From: an uncultured Oscillibacter sp.
GTDB taxonomy: Bacteria > Bacillota > Clostridia > Oscillospirales > Oscillospiraceae
Direction of reading: 5' to 3'
Length of the DNA stretch: 25,383 nucleotides
Assembly: GCA_946494635.1 (NCBI GenBank)
Contig: CAMMCS010000010.1
Location: 1-25,383 of the forward strand
Shown: positions 14,472-21,323 of the stretch, in pieces
How positions within the stretch are numbered: the first letter of the stretch is position 1
Layout of the letters: every line of letters starts with the position of its first letter
Made by a program: the position numbers and the translations under genes
Notes under the pieces: model-generated
Told to the model about the DNA's origin: nothing
Database searches by the model: none
Seen by the model: only the letters and a program-made list of their open reading frames with translations

Positions 14472-17400
14472 TGGGAATAAAAAAAAGCCGCGTTTTTCTG
14501 GTCCTGCTGGTCCTCCTGGTGACGCTGCTGGCGGGCTGCGCCAACCAAAACGGGGAGGGGGCCGCCATCGCCGATATCCGGCAGCTGGACGGCCAGACCA
14601 TCGGGGTGATGACCGGCTCCACCTTTGACCAGCACACCGACACCTACATCAACGACGCGAAAAAAGAGTACTATACCACTTACGCCGATATGGCCCTGGC
14701 GGTGGAACAGGGCAAGATTGCGGCATTTCTCATGGATGAGCCCATGGCCCGGGTGCTGTGCGCCGAGAACCCGGGGGTGACCTATCTGGAGGACTACCTG
14801 ACGGAGGATGGCTACGCCTTTGCCTTTCCCAAGACTGAACAGGGCGCCCTGCTCCGGGACCAGATGAACGAGTTTCTGGCCCGGATCCAGTCCGACGGTA
14901 CCCTGGAGGAGATCGAGGAGATCTGGTTCGGTACCGACGAGAGCGTCCAGGTGGTGGAGGACTGGACCGGGCTGCCCGCCACCAACGGCACCCTGGAATT
15001 TGCGGCCAAGGCCAGCAGCGCCCCCTTCGCCTACGTAAAGGACGGGGAGACCGTGGGCTACGACGTGGATATTGTGGTCCGCTTCTGCAAGGCCTACGGC
15101 TACGGCCTCAATTTACATAATGTGGAACTCACCTCCTTTATCGCCGGCATCGAGGCGGGAAAATATGACCTGGGAGCCGCCGGCTTTACCGTCACCGAGG
15201 AGCGGGCGGAGCGGGTGTACTTCTCGGAGCCAGACTACTACGGCGGCATCGTGGCGGTGGTGGCGGACGCCGGTGGGGGAGAGGCCCGGTTTGAAACGCT
15301 GGCTGACTTTGAAGGGACTACCCTGGGGGCCCTGACGGGCTCCTACCAGGACCAGCTGGCTCTGGAGACCATTCCCGGCGTCAGCATCCAGTATTACGAC
15401 GACATGGCTTCCATGCTGCTGGCCCTGCAGAACGGATATGTGGACGGGGCGCTCAACGACCTGCCCCTGGCCACCCTGGCGGCGGCCCGGCAGCGGTCGC
15501 TGGCGGTTTTCCCCGAGACCATTGCCCCAGACAGCTACGGCCTGGGCCTTCCCAAAGACAGCCCGCTGACCCCTCAGGTCAGCGCCATCATAGAGGGCTA
15601 TGAAGCCGACGGCACTCTGGACGCCCTGGCTGACAAGTGGCTGGGGGCGGATGAGAGCGCCAAGACCATCGATGTGGGGGAGTACGACGCCCCCAACGGC
15701 ACTCTGCGCTATGTCCACGACCCCTCCATGGAGCCCATGAGCTATGTGGGAGAGGGCGGGGAATCCCTGGGCTACGAGGTGGAGCTGGTGACCCTCATTG
15801 CCAGGGAGCTGGGCATGGAGCTGGAGATCACCCAGGGCAACTTCAACGCCCTGATGCCCATGCTCATGAGCGGCCGGGCGGATATCGTCTCCGGCTCCAT
15901 CAGCATCACCGAGGAGCGGAAGGAGAGTATCGACTTTGCCACGGCTCACTACACCGGCGGTGTGGTGCTGCTGGTCCGTGCAGAGGATCTGGGCATCGCG
16001 GTCCAGACGGAGGAGACCGGTTTCTGGGCCGGACTGGCGGACAGCTTCCGTAAGACCTTTGTGGAGGAGAACCGCTGGCAGATGATCCTGTCCGGCCTGG
16101 GGGTGACGGTGGTCATCTCCCTGTGCGCTGCCCTCATCGGCTCGGTGGTGGGCTTCGGCCTGTGTCTGGTGCGGCGCAGCCGCAATAAGCCGGCCTCCGT
16201 TTTGGCCGCCGCCTTTATCCGCCTGGTCCAGGGTATCCCCACCCTGGTGCTGCTGATGGTGCTCTACTACATCGTCTTTGCCAGTACTATGCTCAGCGGG
16301 GTGGTCATCGCCATTCTGGCCTTCTCCATCAACTTCGGTGTCTACGTGTCCGAAATGATCCGCACCGGCATCGACGCGGTGGACAAAGGCCAGTGGGAGG
16401 CCGCCGCCGCCCTGGGTTTCGGACGGACCAAGACCTTCACCAAGGTCATCGCCCCCCAGGCCGCCCGGCACATCCTGCCGGTGTACAAGGGAGAGCTGAT
16501 CTCCATGGTCAAAATGACCTCGGTGGTGGGCTACATCGCGGTGGAGGACCTGACCAAGGCCACCGACCTGATTCGCAGCCGCACCTTTGAGGCATTTTTC
16601 CCGCTGATCGTCACGGCGGTGATCTATTTCCTGCTGGCCTGGGCCCTCACCTCGCTGCTGCGGCTGGCGGAGCTGCGTATCGACCCCAAGCGGCGGCCCA
16701 GGACCCTCAAGGGTGTGGAAGGAGAACCCCCGTCCGCTCCCGTCCCCAGCCCCGCGCCCCGGCCGGAAGGGGAGACGGTGATCTCGGTTGCCCATCTGAA
16801 AAAGGCTTATCCCAATGTGACCCCGCTGAAGGATGTGAATACCGAGATCCGCCAGGGGGACGTCATCTCCATCATCGGCCCCTCGGGTACGGGCAAGAGC
16901 ACCCTGCTGCGCTGCCTCAACCGGTTGGAGGAGCCGACCGGTGGTGAGATCCGGGTGCTGGGGCAGACGCTCACCGGGGCCGGTCCCCGGAAACTGAGCG
17001 CCGTCCGGCGGCGGATGGGTATGGTGTTCCAGTCCTTCCACCTGTTCCCCCACCTGACCGTGATGGAAAATGTCATGCTGGCCCCGGTGGAGTTGCTGGG
17101 CCTCAGCAGGCAGGAGGCGTACAGGCGCGGCCTGGAACTGCTGCGGAGCGTGGGCCTGGCGGAGAAGGCGCTGAACTACCCCGACGAGCTGTCCGGCGGA
17201 CAGAAGCAGCGGGTGGCTATCGCCCGCACGCTGGCCATGGAGCCGGAAATCGTCCTGTTCGACGAGCCCACCTCCGCTCTGGACCCCACCATGGTGGGTG
17301 AGGTACTGTCGGTCATCCGCAACCTGGCCAGTCAGGGGTTGACCATGCTCATCGTCACCCATGAGATGAAATTTGCCCGGGACGTCTCCACCAGAGTGTT

Positions 17401-17863
17401 TTACATGGACCAGGGCGTGATCTATGAGGAGGGCGCGCCGGAGCAGATCTTTGAGCATCCCAGGACCGAGCGCTGCCAGGCGTTTGTGCTGCGGTTGAAG
17501 ACCTACCACTGTGAGATCACCACAAAGAGCTTCGACTTCATCGGCGCGGCCACCGACATCGACAACTTTGCCCGCAAGCAGCTGCTCAGCGCCCGGCAAT
17601 CTCTGAAATTCCAGCAGATTTTTGAGGAGCTGTGCGTGGCCTGTATCCTGCCCCGGCTGCCGGAAAAGGGCTGCCATGTGGACTTCCGGGCCATGTGCAG
17701 CGAGGACGGCAGCGAGTGCCGCGTTGTCATCTCCTGGCCCGGCAAAGCCTTCAACCCCATGCAGGAGGGGGATGCGATCAGCGTAAAACTGGCCCTCAGC
17801 CGGACGAAAGACCATTCTTATGAATATGCGGAGGGTAAAAACACCGTGAAAGTCCTGTTTTAG
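14471..17863 (+). CDS. Single-chain polar amino-acid ABC importer with C-terminal RsbW-like domain
   Basis: A 1130-residue fusion. Order: lipoprotein signal with LAGC (Cys23); a lone binding-protein lobe (about 30-160, LDGQTIGVMTGSTFDQH); a full SBP_bac_3 domain (about 172-395); a further N-lobe-like segment (409-520, LGYEVELVTLIARELGMEL); a HisM/GlnP-type permease (about 533-750, with the EAA-like loop GQWEAAAALGFGRTKTF); a Pro-rich linker; and a GlnQ-type ATPase (about 767-1010: Walker A GPSGTGKST, signature LSGGQ 907-911, Walker B IVLFDEPTSALD). The C-terminal 115 residues (from about 1014) resemble a degenerate RsbW/SpoIIAB domain (FEELCVACIL, WPGKAFNPM). Such importers normally use three or four separate genes. 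The ATG at 14471 overlaps the symporter stop (TGATG). Polar amino acids are the likely substrate by family; the regulatory role of the tail is inference. Confidence 0.9.
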   Translation: MGIKKSRVFLVLLVLLVTLLAGCANQNGEGAAIADIRQLDGQTIGVMTGSTFDQHTDTYINDAKKEYYTTYADMALAVEQGKIAAFLMDEPMARVLCAENPGVTYLEDYLTEDGYAFAFPKTEQGALLRDQMNEFLARIQSDGTLEEIEEIWFGTDESVQVVEDWTGLPATNGTLEFAAKASSAPFAYVKDGETVGYDVDIVVRFCKAYGYGLNLHNVELTSFIAGIEAGKYDLGAAGFTVTEERAERVYFSEPDYYGGIVAVVADAGGGEARFETLADFEGTTLGALTGSYQDQLALETIPGVSIQYYDDMASMLLALQNGYVDGALNDLPLATLAAARQRSLAVFPETIAPDSYGLGLPKDSPLTPQVSAIIEGYEADGTLDALADKWLGADESAKTIDVGEYDAPNGTLRYVHDPSMEPMSYVGEGGESLGYEVELVTLIARELGMELEITQGNFNALMPMLMSGRADIVSGSISITEERKESIDFATAHYTGGVVLLVRAEDLGIAVQTEETGFWAGLADSFRKTFVEENRWQMILSGLGVTVVISLCAALIGSVVGFGLCLVRRSRNKPASVLAAAFIRLVQGIPTLVLLMVLYYIVFASTMLSGVVIAILAFSINFGVYVSEMIRTGIDAVDKGQWEAAAALGFGRTKTFTKVIAPQAARHILPVYKGELISMVKMTSVVGYIAVEDLTKATDLIRSRTFEAFFPLIVTAVIYFLLAWALTSLLRLAELRIDPKRRPRTLKGVEGEPPSAPVPSPAPRPEGETVISVAHLKKAYPNVTPLKDVNTEIRQGDVISIIGPSGTGKSTLLRCLNRLEEPTGGEIRVLGQTLTGAGPRKLSAVRRRMGMVFQSFHLFPHLTVMENVMLAPVELLGLSRQEAYRRGLELLRSVGLAEKALNYPDELSGGQKQRVAIARTLAMEPEIVLFDEPTSALDPTMVGEVLSVIRNLASQGLTMLIVTHEMKFARDVSTRVFYMDQGVIYEEGAPEQIFEHPRTERCQAFVLRLKTYHCEITTKSFDFIGAATDIDNFARKQLLSARQSLKFQQIFEELCVACILPRLPEKGCHVDFRAMCSEDGSECRVVISWPGKAFNPMQEGDAISVKLALSRTKDHSYEYAEGKNTVKVLF

Positions 17864-17945
17864 GTGGCGATGGGCGGAAACGTACCCATTCGGGGTTCCA
17901 TTTCTTATATCAATTTAGAAAAAATATATATTTGGAGGTAAAACC

Positions 17946-18242
17946 ATGAACATCACCAAGAACAAAGACGGCAGCAAGCTGACCCTGACTCTGGAGGGCC
18001 GCCTGGACACCACCACCGCTCCCCAGCTGGAGGGGGAACTGAAAAGCACCCTGGAGGGCGTCACCAATCTGGAGTTTGATTTTCAGAACCTGGAATACCT
18101 GTCCTCCGCCGGCCTGCGGGTACTGCTGGCCGCTCAGAAGGCCATGAACAAACAGGGGAATATGGTGATTCGCCATGTGAACGAGACCATTCAGGAGGTC
18201 TTTGAAGTGACCGGTTTTGTGGACATTCTCACCATTGAGTGA
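17946..18242 (+). CDS. STAS-domain protein (anti-sigma-factor antagonist, SpoIIAA/RsbV-like)
   Basis: A 98-residue single STAS domain. It has the usual opening (LTLTLEGRLDTTTAPQLEGEL), then LEFDFQNLEYLSSAGLRVLL. By alignment to the DSSGL (SpoIIAA) and DSTGL (RsbV) sites, the phospho-acceptor is Ser54, the second Ser of LSSAGL. Such proteins switch partners according to phosphorylation by an RsbW-like kinase and dephosphorylation by a PP2C phosphatase. The ATG at 17946 has GGAGG seven bases upstream. An 82-base gap with an AT-rich stretch (about 17904-17933) precedes it, so it may have its own promoter. Its neighbours carry RsbW-like domains fused to transporters, and two PP2C genes lie downstream, but no sigma factor is present. 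It is the likely hub of the local circuit. Confidence 0.93.
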   Translation: MNITKNKDGSKLTLTLEGRLDTTTAPQLEGELKSTLEGVTNLEFDFQNLEYLSSAGLRVLLAAQKAMNKQGNMVIRHVNETIQEVFEVTGFVDILTIE

Positions 18243-18297
18243 CAAATGAGGCGCACATCCGGATGGCGGCGCAATTTCTGAAAGAGGGGAAGCAACC

Positions 18298-19209
18298 ATG
18301 AAATCCAACGAAATCAAGCTGTCCAACAGCCTGTCCTGCGCGATGGAAGCACTGCAGATGGTGGAGACCACTGCGGAGGAGGCCGGACTGAACCGCGAGC
18401 AAACCAATCTCCTGCGTCTGTTGACGGAAGAAATGATTTCCATGACGACGGATATTTTGAAAACCTGCCAGGGGACGTTGTGGCTGGAGTGCGAGCACGG
18501 TGACTGCGCGCTGCACCTGAACGCCATGGCGCCTATGGAGGAGCATGCAAAGGCCGCCTTTATCGCCGCGTCAAAGGAAAAAATAAATGCCCCCGTCAAG
18601 GGACTGAAAAATAAGATCAGCGCCCTGTTTGCCGGCTTGCTCATCTACCATGAGTACCCCGACTACTATTTATCGGTGTGCAGCAGTTTTGGAGGCGGTG
18701 CTCCGATTCAGGATGCTAACCCCACATGGTCGCTGGCGGAATATGGAAAAGACCGCTCAAAAGAGGAAAAGTTTGCGGAAATGGAAGGGGTGGAGAAGTC
18801 GATCCTGCTGGGCTTTGCGGACGATGTGGTGGTCTCCGTGCGAAACAACTGGGTTGATCTGACGGTGAAAAAGCAGTTTTCCGCCCCGGTAAAGGCGCAG
18901 ATGCCCAACTTCACCGGACTGTCCCATGTGTGTATTTTCGTGGATGACATGACGCAGGCCGTATCCTATTACAGGAAACTGCTGGGCGCCACACCGGACC
19001 ACTATCTCTCCCACTGGAGAAACAAGGGCTTTTTCCAGGCAGGAGGTTTTCTTGACCAGGCCGAGGAGGGCGACGTCTCCATCGCCTTTGTCAATGTGCC
19101 CGGCACAAAGCTGACCCTTGAACTGATGCAGTACCACTACCCGGAGGGGCGGAAGACACCCGTGGTTTTTCCGCCAATGATGTCAGCGGGGCGCGCCATG
19201 TGGCGCTGA
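18298..19209 (+). CDS. RsbW-like domain + VOC/glyoxalase protein, N-terminal part (frameshifted gene)
   Basis: This frame encodes 303 residues. About 1-120 resemble a degenerate RsbW-type ATPase fold: LNREQTNLLRLLTEEMISM occupies the N-box helix (Asn absent), followed by GTLWLECEHGDCALHLNAM. Next comes a helical stretch (120-200) with no domain I can name. From about residue 203, FTGLSHVCIFVDDMTQAVSYYRKLLG is the start of a VOC (glyoxalase/bleomycin-resistance) domain. The frame leaves the VOC domain after VVFPP at about 19175 and ends in unrelated residues at 19209. Adding one base to the AA run at 19176-19177 restores PPNDVSGARHVALKI, continuing in the 19200-19475 frame, so the intact gene would span 18298-19475 (about 392 residues). 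AGAGGGG lies ahead of the ATG. Enzyme function is not predictable. Confidence 0.72.
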   Translation: MKSNEIKLSNSLSCAMEALQMVETTAEEAGLNREQTNLLRLLTEEMISMTTDILKTCQGTLWLECEHGDCALHLNAMAPMEEHAKAAFIAASKEKINAPVKGLKNKISALFAGLLIYHEYPDYYLSVCSSFGGGAPIQDANPTWSLAEYGKDRSKEEKFAEMEGVEKSILLGFADDVVVSVRNNWVDLTVKKQFSAPVKAQMPNFTGLSHVCIFVDDMTQAVSYYRKLLGATPDHYLSHWRNKGFFQAGGFLDQAEEGDVSIAFVNVPGTKLTLELMQYHYPEGRKTPVVFPPMMSAGRAMWR

Positions 19210-19475
19210 AGATCACCAATATTGAGGAGGCCTTTTTACATATCAAGTCCATGCCTGATACAAAGCTCATCAACGAGACAGACGATTATCAGGTGTTCCA
19301 GATCAGTGAGACGCGGCCCTCTGAGGTACACTTTTTCGACCAGGATCTGCGGGAAACTGATGAGCGGAACGTGCAGACAGCCAAAATTCTCAGCGGCGTG
19401 AAGTATTTTTACTTTATCGATAAGTACGGCCTGCAGTGGGAGTTTGAGCAGGGTCACAGTGACATTGGGGACTGA
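19200..19475 (+). CDS. C-terminal half of the VOC domain (rest of the frameshifted gene)
   Basis: This 91-residue frame carries the second half of the VOC fold (VALKITNIEEAFLHIK, then VKYFYFIDKYGLQWEFEQG, with the terminal Glu often used as a metal ligand in this superfamily). It has no convincing ribosome site of its own at the GTG 19200. In-frame homology runs upstream through NDVSGARH to about 19176. It is therefore best read as the continuation of the gene starting at 18298, cut off by a one-base deletion, not as an independent gene. The MATE gene follows after 52 bases. Confidence 0.6.
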   Translation: MALKITNIEEAFLHIKSMPDTKLINETDDYQVFQISETRPSEVHFFDQDLRETDERNVQTAKILSGVKYFYFIDKYGLQWEFEQGHSDIGD

Positions 19476-19527
19476 TGTCCCCCTGGCACCTCCCCGGTAA
19501 GTTTCAAAAAGAGAGGGAATCAGCCAC

Positions 19528-20475
19528 ATGAAAACAGCCATACGGGAGACCGTATTTGTCAGGAAATCCTTCTACAGCTTTTTCCTGCCCAGTATGTTCT
19601 CCTGCCTGGGCATTGCCGCCGGCGGCCTGGCGGACTGCGTCTTTGTGGGGAATGCCATCGGCCCGGTGGGGATGACGGCGATCAGCATCGGGCAGCCGAT
19701 CTATATGCTGTTCAATACAATCAGCTATTCGCTCTCCATCGGCGGCTCAATCCACTACGCCAACGCCCTCAGCGAGGGGAAAGCGGAGGAAGGAAACCGT
19801 ATTTTTGCCGATGTCCTGCGAACCGATCTTTTTCTCAATATCGGCCTGTGCATTCTGGGCCTCCTGTTCCTGCCCCAGGTGCTTGCCTTCCTGGGTGCAG
19901 GAACTCCGGGCACGGAGGTCTGGGCCAACTGTGAGGCGTTGGTCCGCGCCCAGCTGCTGCTGGTGCCCGTCATGTTCTGCCAGGGGCCGTTTTATTACTT
20001 TGTCAACTGCGATAATGACCCGAAACTGGCGGCGGTTGCCTTCGTGACAAGCAATACCCTGGATATCGTATTCAACTATGTGTTTGTGGTCTTGATGGAT
20101 CTGGGGGTCGCCGGCTCCGTCTATTCCACCGGCCTTGGCGCCGGTGTCATGATCGTGATCAGTCTGTTCCACTTCTTCAAAAAACGCGGATGCCTCCGTT
20201 TCTGCTGGCCCGGGTACCGGGTGAGATGCGTGCTGGAATCGTTCCGGACCGGGTTCTCCACCTCCGTGCAGTATGTCTACCAGCTGATCACCATCCTGGT
20301 CTGCAACCATCTGCTCATGGTGATTAGCGGGGAACTGGGGGTGGCCGTGTTTGGAATCGTGTTCAATGTGGCCCTGGTGGCCGCGTCGGTCTATGATGCC
20401 ATCAGTATGGCGCTGCAACCCATGGTGAGCACCTTCCACGGTGAATGCAACAAGGCAACATCCGGTGTACGCTGA
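19528..20475 (+). CDS. MATE family efflux transporter, N-terminal part (frameshifted gene)
   Basis: This frame encodes about 300 residues of a MATE (multidrug and toxin extrusion) transporter, the first half and more of the 12-helix fold. It shows LPSMFSCLGIAAGGLADCVFVGN, AISIGQPIYMLFNTISYSLS and VTSNTLDIVFNYVFV, all typical of the family. The start has GAGAGGGAA about nine bases upstream. After TFHGECNK the frame runs into a stop at 20473-20475. Restoring one G in the GG at 20454-20455 gives HGECNKGNIRCTLKQ and joins it to the 20445-21272 frame. The intact gene would be about 581 residues (19528-21272). MATE proteins export small molecules using Na+ or H+ gradients; the substrate here is unknown. 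Confidence 0.83.
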   Translation: MKTAIRETVFVRKSFYSFFLPSMFSCLGIAAGGLADCVFVGNAIGPVGMTAISIGQPIYMLFNTISYSLSIGGSIHYANALSEGKAEEGNRIFADVLRTDLFLNIGLCILGLLFLPQVLAFLGAGTPGTEVWANCEALVRAQLLLVPVMFCQGPFYYFVNCDNDPKLAAVAFVTSNTLDIVFNYVFVVLMDLGVAGSVYSTGLGAGVMIVISLFHFFKKRGCLRFCWPGYRVRCVLESFRTGFSTSVQYVYQLITILVCNHLLMVISGELGVAVFGIVFNVALVAASVYDAISMALQPMVSTFHGECNKATSGVR

Positions 20476-21272
20476 AACAGGCCTTTAAGGTATCCATGGT
20501 AGTTAATCTGGTGATTGTTGTGCTCCTGGCCGCAGTACCCCAGTGGATCAGCTTTGCATTTGGCCTGCGGACGGATGCGGAACTGGCCATGGGGAGTTCC
20601 GCTATCCGCATTTACGCCCTGTGTGTCATCCCGTCCGGGGTCAATATGGTACTTACCTACTACTACCAGGCACTGGGAAGGGAGTTCATCAGTTACATGC
20701 TGTTTACCCTGCGCTCATTTGTCTTTTTCCTGACGTTCAGCCTCGTCTTCAGCCTTGGCGGGATCGGCCTGTTCTGGTGGACGTATCCCTGCATGGAGCT
20801 GGCTGCCCTGGCTGTGCTGGCAATTTACAATCAGCGGACAGGGTCGTGGGTCTATCTCAATGAGGACGACAGTAACGTGTTCCGGGCTTTCGTGGAGAGC
20901 CGGGACGCCGATCTGGGCTCGGTGAGCAAGGCTGTGTCTGAGTATCTGAAAGGGATCCACGCCACGGCGGCGCAGAGCTACTTTGCCGCCATTGCCGTAG
21001 AGGAGGTGTGCGCGGTGATCCTCGGCCAGCCCTTCCCCTCCAATAAGGGATATATCCAATTTACCATCGTGCCTCAGGATGACGGCACGGTTACCCTCCA
21101 TCTGCGCGATAACGCAAAGGCGTTCAATCCCTTTGACCTGGACGTGGAGGGAATCAGCCTGGAGGACGGCAGAGGCTTGGACGCGCTGGGGATTAAGGTG
21201 ATCAAAAACAAGGCGCAGGAGTTCTTCTACCGGCGGTATGCCGGTTTTAATACACTGGTGATACGGGTGTAG
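20445..21272 (+). CDS. MATE transporter C-terminal helices fused to an RsbW-like ATPase domain (frameshifted gene)
   Basis: The first 135 residues complete the MATE fold (AFKVSMVVNLVIVVLLAA, VIPSGVNMVLTYYYQALGR and two further helices). The last roughly 140 residues (from about 20851) are a soluble RsbW/SpoIIAB-like ATPase domain: IAVEEVCAVIL at the N-box (Asn replaced), LHLRDNAKAFNP at the G1 region with its Asp, and LDALGIKVIKNKAQEFFYRR at the G2 region. This is better preserved than the domains on the SDF and ABC proteins. A C-terminal kinase-like domain is not part of normal MATE proteins, which have about 450 residues. ATG 20445 is in-frame but has no convincing ribosome site; this is the tail of the gene beginning at 19528. 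A PP2C gene follows after 51 bases. Confidence 0.75.
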   Translation: MQQGNIRCTLKQAFKVSMVVNLVIVVLLAAVPQWISFAFGLRTDAELAMGSSAIRIYALCVIPSGVNMVLTYYYQALGREFISYMLFTLRSFVFFLTFSLVFSLGGIGLFWWTYPCMELAALAVLAIYNQRTGSWVYLNEDDSNVFRAFVESRDADLGSVSKAVSEYLKGIHATAAQSYFAAIAVEEVCAVILGQPFPSNKGYIQFTIVPQDDGTVTLHLRDNAKAFNPFDLDVEGISLEDGRGLDALGIKVIKNKAQEFFYRRYAGFNTLVIRV

Positions 21273-21323
21273 CCGGGGATTCATGCCGCATTGTCCGCGG
21301 GAAATTTTGAGGGAGGGGACCAC

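Noticed and set aside
15113..17815. A 900-residue open frame on the minus strand, with similar long antisense frames at 593-1870 (+), 645-2336 (+) and 20715-23690 (-).
   Set aside because: They lie opposite strongly coding genes with clear domains. Their translations are rich in His, Gly, Gln, Arg and Pro with no motif, the usual mirror of high-GC codon bias.
19172..20457. Programmed -1 frameshifting as explanation for the VOC and MATE gene breaks.
   Set aside because: Neither site shows a canonical X XXY YYZ slippery heptamer. Both are explained simply by a missing base in a short homopolymer.
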